From assembly GCA_041446545.1 (NCBI GenBank), contig JBGOEJ010000016.1, positions 1 to 64,000 on the forward strand: 64,000 nucleotides of DNA, given 5' to 3'. The notes beneath the pieces were generated by a model that saw nothing but the letters and a program-made list of their open reading frames with translations, had not been told where the DNA came from and did not search any database. The translations under genes and the position numbers were made by a program. Source of the DNA: Fervidibacter canadensis (GTDB lineage: Bacteria > Armatimonadota > Fervidibacteria > Fervidibacterales > Fervidibacteraceae). Positions 48,960-57,074 of this stretch are shown here, piece after piece (the first letter of the stretch is position 1; each line of letters starts with the position of its first letter).

Positions 48960-50393
48960 ATGCGACGGGATGCTTTAGTGCAGGAATTGCAAAGCATCGT
49001 CGGCGTTGATGGTGTCATCGCCCAACCCAGTGAACTGGTCGTCTACGAGACGGATGGGTTATCGGTCTTCAAGCATCCGCCCGATTTGGTCGTCTTCCCG
49101 CGCTCAACGGAAGAGGTCGTTGCTGTCGTCCGACTGCTGCGTCGTTACAGGCTTCCGATTATCCCGCGTGGGGCGGGGACAGGGCTTTCGGGCGGGGCAT
49201 TGGCAGAGCGAGGTGGCGTCCTCATCACGACGACCCGCATGAAGCGCATCTTGCAAGTGGACATCCGCAACCGTTGCGCATTGGTAGAAGCAGGCGTCGT
49301 TAACCTCCACATCACCAACGCCGTCAAGGCATGGAACTACCACTATGCGCCCGACCCGTCCAGCCAAGTCGCTTGCACCATCGGGGGCAACATCGCCGAA
49401 AATTCGGGCGGTCCGCACACCCTCAAATATGGCGTGACGACCAACCATATCCTCGGCGTGGAAGTTGTGTTGCCCGATGGCGAAGTTACTTGGTTGGGGG
49501 GCAAGACGGAAGAAAGCGTCGGTTACGACTTGCGGGGCGTCTTCATCGGCTCGGAAGGGACTTTTGGCATCGTGACGAAGGCGTGGGTGAAGTTGACCAG
49601 AAACCCTCAAAGTTACCGAACGATGCGGGTTTCCTTTGCCAGCGTGGACGATGCCGCTCAAGCCGTCTCCGACATCATCGCCGCTGGCATTATTCCTGCC
49701 GCCGCCGAATTCGTTGACCATGTGGCGTTGGATGCCCTCAAGGAAGCCTTTGGCTTGCGACTGCCCGAAGGGACAAAAGCGTTGCTGGTGATTGAACTGG
49801 ATGGATTGGAAGTGGCGTTGGACCGTCAGGCGGAGCGGGTGAAGGAGATTTGCCGCAAAAACCATGCCATTGAGATTTTGCTGGCGCGCAACGAACAAGA
49901 GCGGGCGCAACTTTGGTTCGCCCGCAAACGCGCCTTCGGGGCTTTAGGGCGCTTAACGCCCAGTTACATCACGCAAGACGGAATGGTGCCCCGAAGCAAA
50001 CTCCCTGAGATGATGCGGTTCGTCTATGCCGTCGGCGAAAAATACGGTCTGCGCATCGCCAACATCTTTCATGCGGGTGACGGCAACTTGCATCCGTGCA
50101 TCCTCTTTGACGAGCGCAAGCCCGATGAAGTGGAACGGGCGCTGAAAGTCAGCACGGAAATCATCCGACGGTGCGTGGAAGTCGGCGGGTCGGTGACGGG
50201 AGAGCATGGTGTCGGCTTGGAAAAGCGCGCCTTTATGCCCTTCATGTTCACGCCCGACGAACTTGCCGTCATGCGGAAAATCAAGACGGTCTTTGACCCA
50301 GAGGGCGTTTGCAACCCAGGCAAAATTTTCCCCGAAGAAGCGGAAGTTGCCGAACCCGTCATCGTCGGTAAGCGCCGCCCGGCGGCGATGTGA
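48960..50393 (+). CDS. FAD-binding oxidase, glycolate oxidase GlcD-like
   Basis: A 477-residue flavoprotein of the FAD-linked oxidase (VAO/PCMH) family. The N-terminal FAD domain has VVRLLRRYRLPIIPRGAGTGLSGGALAERGGVLI, ASQVACTIGGNIAENSGGPHTLKYG and LRGVFIGSEGTFGIVT. The C-terminal domain has NIFHAGDGNLHPCILFD and GSVTGEHGVGLEKR, typical of GlcD and D-lactate dehydrogenases. It oxidises a 2-hydroxy acid. No glcE or glcF partner is adjacent, so it may be a single-subunit dehydrogenase. ATG 48960 follows GGCGAGGGAAAA. Confidence 0.88.
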   Translation: MRRDALVQELQSIVGVDGVIAQPSELVVYETDGLSVFKHPPDLVVFPRSTEEVVAVVRLLRRYRLPIIPRGAGTGLSGGALAERGGVLITTTRMKRILQVDIRNRCALVEAGVVNLHITNAVKAWNYHYAPDPSSQVACTIGGNIAENSGGPHTLKYGVTTNHILGVEVVLPDGEVTWLGGKTEESVGYDLRGVFIGSEGTFGIVTKAWVKLTRNPQSYRTMRVSFASVDDAAQAVSDIIAAGIIPAAAEFVDHVALDALKEAFGLRLPEGTKALLVIELDGLEVALDRQAERVKEICRKNHAIEILLARNEQERAQLWFARKRAFGALGRLTPSYITQDGMVPRSKLPEMMRFVYAVGEKYGLRIANIFHAGDGNLHPCILFDERKPDEVERALKVSTEIIRRCVEVGGSVTGEHGVGLEKRAFMPFMFTPDELAVMRKIKTVFDPEGVCNPGKIFPEEAEVAEPVIVGKRRPAAM

Positions 50394-50398
50394 CGGAT

Positions 50399-51073
50399 TT
50401 AAATTCGCCCCGCCACCCATAAGAGGGCGTTGCGGACGAGACGACGATAATGCGGGTTTTCGTAAACGCTCGGTCCGTGTCCCAGTTGCAAGTAGACGAC
50501 GCGTGCCTTGCCATACTGGTGCGCCCAAGCCAATGTCGGAGCACTCAATTCATGGTCGGTGCCCAAGAGCGGATGAACCGTCGGAGAAACCCAAAAGCCC
50601 TTGTAAGTTTCGTCTACGACCTCAAAGCGGTCAGGCAACCCTTTCGTGACGGGGTGATGGGCATCTAACACCCGCACTGAAAAGGTGACATCAAAGTGCA
50701 CTTGGCATCGTTCGTAAGGCGTCCCGTCGGGAGCAAGATCGGGTTGGAGAAAGTAGCGGGCGCCGATGATTTGGGGGTATTCGCTCCAGTGTTGGTAGTT
50801 AGCGATGCTGTGATGGAGCGCCAACACGCCTTTGCCTTCCTCCCGCAGCCACCGAACCATCCCTTGCTTTTGCTCTTCGCTGATTTCCTGCCAAAAGTCG
50901 TAGAGCACAATGGCATCGTAATCCCGCAACCCCTCACTCTGCCACATCTCATTGGCTTTCGGTTGTTGAAACTCGTCCCAGCGGATTTCAGGAGCCTCAA
51001 AGACGGCGAAAAAGGCATCCCGCTCAAAGGGATGCCCGCCCGTGAAAATAGCGACCCGCAGCGGCTGCGCCAT
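50399..51073 (-). CDS. ThuA domain protein (trehalose utilisation-like)
   Basis: A 224-residue protein of the ThuA family, a class I glutamine-amidotransferase-like fold without the catalytic triad. Landmarks are LRVAIFTGGHPFERDAFFAVFE, YDAIVLYDFWQEIS, GKGVLALHHSIANYQHWSEY, HPVTKGLPDRFEVVDETYKGF and KARVVYLQLGHGPSVYENPHYRRLVRNALLWVAG. ThuA genes frequently accompany Gfo/Idh/MocA oxidoreductases in sugar conversion. ATG 51073 follows GAAAGGAGGGCAAAAA. It is convergent with glcD. Confidence 0.88.
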   Translation of the reverse strand: MAQPLRVAIFTGGHPFERDAFFAVFEAPEIRWDEFQQPKANEMWQSEGLRDYDAIVLYDFWQEISEEQKQGMVRWLREEGKGVLALHHSIANYQHWSEYPQIIGARYFLQPDLAPDGTPYERCQVHFDVTFSVRVLDAHHPVTKGLPDRFEVVDETYKGFWVSPTVHPLLGTDHELSAPTLAWAHQYGKARVVYLQLGHGPSVYENPHYRRLVRNALLWVAGRI

Positions 51074-51114
51074 TTTTTGCCCTCCTTTCTGAGCGACGAG
51101 AGCGGACGACTTCT

Positions 51115-51408
51115 TCAACGCATCGGGCAACGACAAGGCGAGGCGTGGCATTTAGGACAACCGTTAGCGTAACGCTGCGCCGCTTCCTCTATGTCCACAC
51201 CCGCCAAATTTGCCACGCTCAACAACCACGCCAGCACATCGGAAAACTCCCCCTGCAATGCCTGTGCGTCTCTTCGGTCGCTTTTCAGCAACCGAGCCAA
51301 CTCGCCCACTTCTTCCACAAACCAAAGGAAGGTGCGCTCCAGCCCTCGTTCAGCGTCGCGCTCAAAGTAAGTGCGCCGAATTTGCTCTTGCAACTGACGC
51401 AAAGTCAC
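51115..51408 (-). CDS. MazG-like nucleotide pyrophosphohydrolase with Cys-rich tail
   Basis: A protein of about 97 residues. LWFVEEVGELARLL (ExxE) and LQGEFSDVLAWLLSVANLAG (ExxD) make the Mg-binding all-alpha NTP-pyrophosphatase core of the MazG family, which removes aberrant nucleotides. The C-terminus adds GCPKCHASPCRCPMR, four cysteines and a histidine that could bind zinc. GTG 51408 is 8 bases after GGAG; GTG 51417 is an alternative. It lies 41 bp upstream of the ThuA gene on the same strand. Confidence 0.85.
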   Translation of the reverse strand: MTLRQLQEQIRRTYFERDAERGLERTFLWFVEEVGELARLLKSDRRDAQALQGEFSDVLAWLLSVANLAGVDIEEAAQRYANGCPKCHASPCRCPMR

Positions 51409-51443
51409 CGCACCCACTCCTTCGCCCTTGACAAATTTCGCCT

Positions 51444-53234
51444 TCAGCGGGCGGCTGTTCGGGTGTCATCGTGGACGAACCAAACGAAAGCGATGCACAT
51501 TTCGTCCGTCGTTTGCTCGCCCCATCGCACCCACTTGGGCGGTCTGTTGGGGTTGCGGGGGTTTTTCTCCGAGTTGTCGTAGTAGGCGACGACTTGCACC
51601 TTTGTCCCTGCGGGCAAGCGGAGCGGCTCTTTGAAGAAGTAGGTTTCCTGCCAGTTGAAGTCCCAATCGCGCACCCAAACGAGGGGCTTTTCGGTGCCGT
51701 CGGGCAAAATCGCGGTCACTTTCATCTCCCGCCCCAGCAAATGCATGTGGGGCATCACCGCCAACACCTTCACATCGCGGGTGAAAGTCGCTTCGGCGCG
51801 CACTTCGTGGCGCTCCGCACCTGGGGGGATGGCGAGCAGGAAATTGAGCACGGGCAAGACATGGACGATTTGGCGGGGCGGTTGTTTGGCGAAATAAATG
51901 CCGACTTTCGTTCGGTCGGTTTCGGGTTTGCCCGACTTGTGGTAGTGCACCTGAATGACGATGGTGGCGCCTTTCGGTAACCGATAAGCGATGCCATCGG
52001 GAAGGGGGATGGGGATGTTGCCTGGCGCCCAGCCGCCCAGACCGCCAGCGGGGATAAAGCCAGGTCCGCCAAAGGCTTCGTAGCCTGGTTGCCCATCCCG
52101 TCCATCTAACTGCTTGGCGCGCCCTGAAGTGTCAATGAAGGCGATGACATGGTGGACGACGCGGGGATTGCCCGGAATGACCTCTATCGCCGTCACGAAC
52201 TTGTCTTCGGGGAAATTGGTCGGGAAGACGAAATGGCGATAGACATCCCGCCCTGTTGCCTCCAAGCGAAATTCTCGGTCGGGCTCCAGAACCAAATCAG
52301 GTTCGCCCAACATCCAACTGCTGGCAAAGGGCTTTGCTGGTGGAGCCTCTTTGGGCTCACCTTCGGGGCAACCTTCTTCCACCCAACGGACAAGGGTGGC
52401 AATTTCCGCTTCGCTCAGGCGCCGCTCGTTGAGATACTCGGCGACAGGTTCGGCTTTCCAAGGAGGCATTCGGCGGGTTTGCACATACGGCTTGATGAGC
52501 GGTGCCCACGCTGCGGCTTCCTCGTAAGTCATCAACGGGAAAGGCGCTGCTCCATTGGGGCGATGGCACGATTGACAGCGGTTTTGCAAGATGGGCAAGA
52601 CATCGCGGTAGAAGGTGACCGAACCTGTTTTCGCACGGGGCTTAGGGAAAGGGATAAGGCAACCTTGCGCAGGCGTTTCGGGGTTGGGCACAGGTTTGCC
52701 TTCCAACACGGCAACGAGGGCGTCGCACAAATCGTGGCGGGTCACTTGCCCTTCATCAGGATTATCGTCAAGGCGCCCGCGATAACGGAGGACGCCGTTG
52801 CTGTCCAGCACGACGGCTTGAGGCGTCACTGTCGCTCCCAATGCCCGCGCCAACTCCCAACCCTTGACGACGGGCATCTTTAAGCCGACCTCGCGGGCAT
52901 ATCGGCGCACTTCGTCCAACGGCTCTTGTGGCATGGGGTTGACGAGGAAAAAGGCGACACCTTTTGGCTCAAAAGTTTCATGCCAGCGGGCGATGCGGGC
53001 AGGATACTTGCGACACATCGGGCATTGCGTGGAAAAGAAGACGAACACGACGGCACGATAACGGTGAAGGTCGGCGAGGGTGTAACTGACGCCATCAATG
53101 TCGCGGAAGGAAAAATCGGTGATGCGCGTGCCAATGGGCACGGAAGGCGTTCCCACATTTTGCGTCAGCGCCATCCCCGCCACCAATGCGGTCAAAAGCA
53201 TCGCTGCCAAAACTTGCGCTCGCCCTCGCTGCAT
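51444..53234 (-). CDS. Secreted redoxin-cytochrome c-copper monooxygenase-like fusion
   Basis: A 596-residue exported protein (signal peptide RAQVLAAMLLTALVAGMALTQ). Domain one is AhpC/TSA-redoxin-like with FFSTQCPMCRKYP (C71-x2-C74). Near 221 a single CQSCH haem c attachment site lies in a PILQNRCQSCHRPNGAAPFPLMTYEEA context, with MPPW further on. The C-terminal half resembles type II copper ascorbate-dependent monooxygenases: VHHVIAFIDTSG near 360, VHYHKSG, and MPHMHLLGREMKV near 496. Such combinations occur in Acidobacteria and Planctomycetes. ATG 53234 follows GGAGGTGCTCACG. A role in extracellular redox chemistry is inference. Confidence 0.75.
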   Translation of the reverse strand: MQRGRAQVLAAMLLTALVAGMALTQNVGTPSVPIGTRITDFSFRDIDGVSYTLADLHRYRAVVFVFFSTQCPMCRKYPARIARWHETFEPKGVAFFLVNPMPQEPLDEVRRYAREVGLKMPVVKGWELARALGATVTPQAVVLDSNGVLRYRGRLDDNPDEGQVTRHDLCDALVAVLEGKPVPNPETPAQGCLIPFPKPRAKTGSVTFYRDVLPILQNRCQSCHRPNGAAPFPLMTYEEAAAWAPLIKPYVQTRRMPPWKAEPVAEYLNERRLSEAEIATLVRWVEEGCPEGEPKEAPPAKPFASSWMLGEPDLVLEPDREFRLEATGRDVYRHFVFPTNFPEDKFVTAIEVIPGNPRVVHHVIAFIDTSGRAKQLDGRDGQPGYEAFGGPGFIPAGGLGGWAPGNIPIPLPDGIAYRLPKGATIVIQVHYHKSGKPETDRTKVGIYFAKQPPRQIVHVLPVLNFLLAIPPGAERHEVRAEATFTRDVKVLAVMPHMHLLGREMKVTAILPDGTEKPLVWVRDWDFNWQETYFFKEPLRLPAGTKVQVVAYYDNSEKNPRNPNRPPKWVRWGEQTTDEMCIAFVWFVHDDTRTAAR

Positions 53235-53332
53235 CGTGAGCACCTCCGAAGGCTTCAGGCTTTCGCCACTCCACCGCGTTCGCCATGTCCGTTTACAGCC
53301 AACCGTTTTTGCGGTTGCAATTTTGCCGCAGG

Positions 53333-53371
53333 GTAGTGAGTGGCGAGTGGCGATCCGTTGCCCCTTGTCCC
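53333..53371. repeat. Adjacent low-complexity and heptanucleotide repeats in divergent gap
   Basis: GTAGTGAGTGGCGAGTGGCG (53333-53352) is a GAGTGGCGA-type repeat. It is followed within 6 bases by TTGCCCC and TTGTCCC (53358-53371), two heptanucleotide units in C-rich orientation. The pair lies in the 207-bp gap between the divergent redoxin-fusion and dehydrogenase genes and puts both repeat families side by side. Confidence 0.55.
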
Positions 53372-53441
53372 ACAAATCGTCGCTTGTTGCCAAAATTGCC
53401 TTTACGATGGAACGCCAAATTGCTGCGCAGGGGTGATGGCG

Positions 53442-54470
53442 ATGAAGGCGGTCGCAATCGTAGAACACGGTGGCATTGACGGGTTGCGCTACATGGAGTT
53501 GCCTGACCCGCAACCGGGTGTGGGTGAAGTGGTCATCAAAGTTCGCGCTTGTGCCCTCAATCACTTGGACATCTGGTTGCGCCTCGGCATTCCCGCTTAT
53601 CGGCTTTCGCTGCCTCATGTGCCCGGCAGTGATGTGGCAGGCGAGGTCGTCGCTGTCGGTGATGGGGTGACCAATGTGCAAGTCGGCGACAAGGTAATTG
53701 TCAACCCGAACCTCACTTGCGGCGAATGCGAATGGTGTCGGATGGGCGAAGATAGCATGTGCCAATCCTTCGGCATCTTTGGGGCAAAGTGTTGGGGCGG
53801 TTACGCCGAATATGCGAAAGTCCCTGCTCGCAACCTCCTTCCGATGCCGTCCAACTTGACTTTTGAGCAAGCGGCTGCCTTCCCGCTAACTTTCCTGACG
53901 GCGTGGCATATGCTCATCACACGGGCAGGGTTGAAAGCGGGCGAGCGGGTGTTGGTCATCGGCGCTGGCAGTGGCGTCGGCGTCGCTGCCGTGCAAATCG
54001 CCAAACTGGCGGGAGCGTTTGTCATTGCGACGGCGGGCACGGACGAAAAATGCGAGCGGGCGAAAGCGTTGGGCGCTGACGCCACCATCAATCACAGCCG
54101 TGAAAACATCGCCGACAAAGTGCGCGAACTGACGGACGGGCGAGGTGTGGATGTCGTCTTTGAGCATGTCGGTCCTGCCGTCTTTGAGCAATGCGTTCGG
54201 GCGTTGGCGAAAGGCGGGCGCCTCGTTACTTGCGGGGCAACGAGCGGACCGACCGTCACCGTTGACCTGCGTTACTTCTACAGCCGCCAGTTAGCACTCA
54301 TCGGCTCCATGATGGGGCGAACCAGCGAACTGCTGACGATCGTCCGCCTCGTCGGCGAAGGCAAGTTGAAGCCCGTCACTGACCGCACCTTCCCGCTCGC
54401 CGATGCCGCCAAGGCGCAGGAAGTCTTGGAGAGCCGCAACTTCTTCGGCAAGTTGGTGCTAATCCCGTGA
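53442..54470 (+). CDS. Zinc-dependent alcohol dehydrogenase (MDR family)
   Basis: A 342-residue medium-chain dehydrogenase/reductase. KVRACALNHLDIWLRLG, HVPGSDVAGEVVAVGDGV and NPNLTCGECEWCRMGEDSMCQSFGIFG give the catalytic zinc and the structural C-x2-C-x2-C-x7-C-like lobe. LVIGAGSGVGVAAVQIAKLAGAFVIATAGTDEK is the NAD(P)-binding Rossmann motif. It oxidises or reduces alcohols, aldehydes or quinones; substrate unknown. ATG 53442 follows AGGGGTGATGGCG; ATG 53436 is in frame just before. Monocistronic between two gaps. Confidence 0.88.
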   Translation: MKAVAIVEHGGIDGLRYMELPDPQPGVGEVVIKVRACALNHLDIWLRLGIPAYRLSLPHVPGSDVAGEVVAVGDGVTNVQVGDKVIVNPNLTCGECEWCRMGEDSMCQSFGIFGAKCWGGYAEYAKVPARNLLPMPSNLTFEQAAAFPLTFLTAWHMLITRAGLKAGERVLVIGAGSGVGVAAVQIAKLAGAFVIATAGTDEKCERAKALGADATINHSRENIADKVRELTDGRGVDVVFEHVGPAVFEQCVRALAKGGRLVTCGATSGPTVTVDLRYFYSRQLALIGSMMGRTSELLTIVRLVGEGKLKPVTDRTFPLADAAKAQEVLESRNFFGKLVLIP

Positions 54471-54498
54471 AAGCAACTCAACCGTTGTTGGCAGCGGG

Positions 54499-54526
54499 GT
54501 CGTGCTGATAGCCACTTCAACATGGG
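54499..54526 (+). repeat. Copy 1 of hairpin repeat flanking the ABC-2-like gene
   Basis: GTCGTGCTGATAGCCACTTC and following AACATGGG are nearly identical to 57028-57057. This copy lacks one G of the GTGGCT arm. It is in the 172-bp gap before the membrane protein gene at 54643, in which I saw no other gene. Confidence 0.6.
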
Positions 54527-54642
54527 TTTAGGGCGACTACGAAGGCGCGATGCATTGAGCAAGCCGTTGGCTTTGGTTAGTCGCTGCTGTTTTTCAATCG
54601 CTGTCACTTTGCCGACCTGACTGCCGTTGGGGGGCAAAGGGG

Positions 54643-56985
54643 ATGGGGCGATTTTGGCGTCCCGACGAAAACCCGTTTTGGCGGCATGAGTGGTGGGGTT
54701 TTGAGCCCGTGACCTTTCTGAAGGGTGTGAGCCTTTGGCTCGCTTTGGGCGCTTTCATCGTATTGCTGTTCGGCAGCCTTGCCCTCTTTTACGCCCGCAA
54801 TGCTGACCCCTCGGACGCCTTTCCTGCCGTCTTTTGCAGCCTCGCCGTCATTTTCACCCTCCTTGCCCAAATTGTCCATCGGGGCACATTGGAGCGAACC
54901 TTACCACAACGCTCTTTTACCGATGACGCCGAGCGGGGAACGCTGGACTTTTTGCGCTTGCTGCCGATGTCCAGTCATCGTCTTGTCATCGCCTGTCAAT
55001 TTCCTGCCTTCGCTGCCCGTCTTTATGCGGCGTCACTTTGGATGCCTTTGCACGCCGTCGCTTTTGCCCTTTGCGGTCTGCCTGCCATCCATGCCATCCC
55101 TTTGGCGTTGGTTGTTGGCGTGGCAGATTGGCATGTGGTCGCTGCTTTCCTGCTTCTTTGCGCTTTGCCGCTTCCCTTCGGGGAGTTGATGGCTTTCTTG
55201 TTTTGCTTGTTTCCACTCCTTTGGAGCATGCGATCCTTCAACCGATTGGAAACGCCCTTCACTGAGGGGGCGAAAGTGTGGCTCGTCCTTGTCGGGGTGC
55301 TCGTCAGCCTTCTCTTCTTTGGACATTTCGCCGCTTTTTGGGTGAGTCTTTTGCAGTGGCAGGCGGACGAATTGGCTTTCCATGCCTTGATGGCGCAACC
55401 CTTTTACGCAGGTTTCCTCCCGCCTCTGTGGGCGGGAGCGGTGATGGCAACGGTGGCGGGGTTAGCACGCCTTGACCGTTTCGCTCGTTGGCTGCATGAA
55501 CTCAAAGGGCTCAACCGCTTTTTTGCCTTGCTTCCTCTCGCCATTGCCCTCCTTTTCGTTCAAGGGGTTCTTTGGGGCACTTTGCGACAGCGGTTCGGTT
55601 TCTCGGCGAACGACTGTTTTGTCGCCAGTGCCGTCCTTTGCTTCGGTTTGGGGGGTTGGCTGCGATGGAGTTGGCTGAATTGGACATGGGCGGAAAAGAC
55701 CATCCCTGTCAAACCGCCTCTTGCTTTCTTGCCCGAAACTTTCGCATGGCGCACCGTCATCACTTTCCTGCCCTTCCTCGGCTACTGGCTGGCAGGCGAA
55801 GGGCAAGGATTGGATGCTAACTTCCTCGCTCTTTGGCTGATGGTCAACCTTTTGGACATCGGTTGTCTTGCCTGGTCGCATCACCTCGCCTTGCAAGTGC
55901 TCCTTCATTGGGGGCGAACGGGCTTCAATGCGTTGGCGGTTTTCAGCCTTGCCATCCCATTGTTGGCGTTCATTCCGAAACTGAACTTTCTCGCCTCTTT
56001 GAGCCCTTCTGTCGGCTTGTTGATGTTTGCCTCAAAAGGCAAGTTGGCAGCGATGTTGAAGTTGCCCTCTGTCACCCTCTCAAGTTGGTGGATTGCCCAG
56101 ATGGTAGCCCTTCGTTGGGGGCTTGTGGCAATGATGACGGTGGGGGTGCTTCGGCTTCCGTCGTCTGTCAGCGAGAAGGTAGCGGTGGGTGGGACAAGTT
56201 TCAAGCGTCCTTTGCTCCTTCTCCACCAAGCCTGTGAGTGGCTCTTTTTCATCCCGAAGTTGGAAGTTTGTCTGCTGGAGGGCGTTGACAACCCCGTCTT
56301 TCGGCACATGGTGAGGACGACGCGTTGGCGGCTTTCGTGGTTGCCCTACTTTTTCGCACTGCTTTCGGGCTTTCTCTTTCCCTCGGCAATTTTCCTGCAA
56401 TTGGTCATCGGCTTCTTTCTTGCGCCCTTCTTTTGGTTCACCAGTTATCAGGCGATGCACCGTTACTTGCGGAAATTGCACCAAACGGGCGAACTGTGGC
56501 AATGGCTCATCACGCCCTTGCCGAGCCGAGCCATTCTCAAAGGACTGCTCTGGGGCGGATGGTGGTGGCAGATGCGATGGTTGGGGCTTGTCTTTTGGTT
56601 CAGCATCGGGAGTGCTCTTAGCGGGACGAACCTTTTGGGCGTCCCTTTTCCCAAACTGCTTCACTTTTTCCCTTTCGCTCCCGTCGTCAACCTTTTTGGG
56701 GCGGGTCTTTCCTTGCTCCTTTGGATTGCCCTCACTTTTGGCGCTGTGCCTGTCACCATCCGAGAGATTTTCCGCCATCCTCAAAAAGCCTTCGCCAAAG
56801 AAGGGACGCTTTGGGCAAGGTCGCAAGCCATCGGTTATGCGGTCTTGATTTCCCTCCTCAATTGCCTTTGCGGGTGCATCACGCTGATTTACGGAGTGAG
56901 CGCCCTCTCCCTGCGGCTGGACCCTTCGGTGCGAGCCTTGGATGAAATTCGCCGCGCTCCGATGGAGCGATTGCCACTGACTTGA
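54643..56985 (+). CDS. Large polytopic membrane protein, tandem ABC-2 permease-like
   Basis: A 780-residue protein with many transmembrane helices. Two places carry the cytoplasmic motif of ABC-2-type permeases, once as DDAERGTLDFLRLLPMSSHRLVIA (about residues 90-115) and again as QTGELWQWLITPLPSRAILKGLLWG (about 610-635), preceded by NPVFRHMVRTTRWRLSW near 560. It thus looks like two fused permease halves. No ABC ATPase is adjacent. The gene is flanked on both sides by copies of a short hairpin repeat. ATG 54643 follows GGGGGGCAAAGGGG. Function uncertain. Confidence 0.55.
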   Translation: MGRFWRPDENPFWRHEWWGFEPVTFLKGVSLWLALGAFIVLLFGSLALFYARNADPSDAFPAVFCSLAVIFTLLAQIVHRGTLERTLPQRSFTDDAERGTLDFLRLLPMSSHRLVIACQFPAFAARLYAASLWMPLHAVAFALCGLPAIHAIPLALVVGVADWHVVAAFLLLCALPLPFGELMAFLFCLFPLLWSMRSFNRLETPFTEGAKVWLVLVGVLVSLLFFGHFAAFWVSLLQWQADELAFHALMAQPFYAGFLPPLWAGAVMATVAGLARLDRFARWLHELKGLNRFFALLPLAIALLFVQGVLWGTLRQRFGFSANDCFVASAVLCFGLGGWLRWSWLNWTWAEKTIPVKPPLAFLPETFAWRTVITFLPFLGYWLAGEGQGLDANFLALWLMVNLLDIGCLAWSHHLALQVLLHWGRTGFNALAVFSLAIPLLAFIPKLNFLASLSPSVGLLMFASKGKLAAMLKLPSVTLSSWWIAQMVALRWGLVAMMTVGVLRLPSSVSEKVAVGGTSFKRPLLLLHQACEWLFFIPKLEVCLLEGVDNPVFRHMVRTTRWRLSWLPYFFALLSGFLFPSAIFLQLVIGFFLAPFFWFTSYQAMHRYLRKLHQTGELWQWLITPLPSRAILKGLLWGGWWWQMRWLGLVFWFSIGSALSGTNLLGVPFPKLLHFFPFAPVVNLFGAGLSLLLWIALTFGAVPVTIREIFRHPQKAFAKEGTLWARSQAIGYAVLISLLNCLCGCITLIYGVSALSLRLDPSVRALDEIRRAPMERLPLT

Positions 56986-57027
56986 AGGGCAGCAGAGTGC
57001 GTTCGGAAATTGAACCTTGCAGTGTTG

Positions 57028-57057
57028 GTCGTGGCTGATAGCCACTTCAACAGGGGT
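57028..57057 (+). repeat. Copy 2 of hairpin repeat flanking the ABC-2-like gene
   Basis: GTCGTGGCTGATAGCCACTT and following CAACAGGGGT match 54499-54526. The core GTGGCT-GAT-AGCCAC is a perfect 6-bp hairpin. It lies in the 89-bp convergent gap after the membrane protein gene. Confidence 0.6.
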
Positions 57058-57074
57058 GATGTCAGTCTGGCGTC

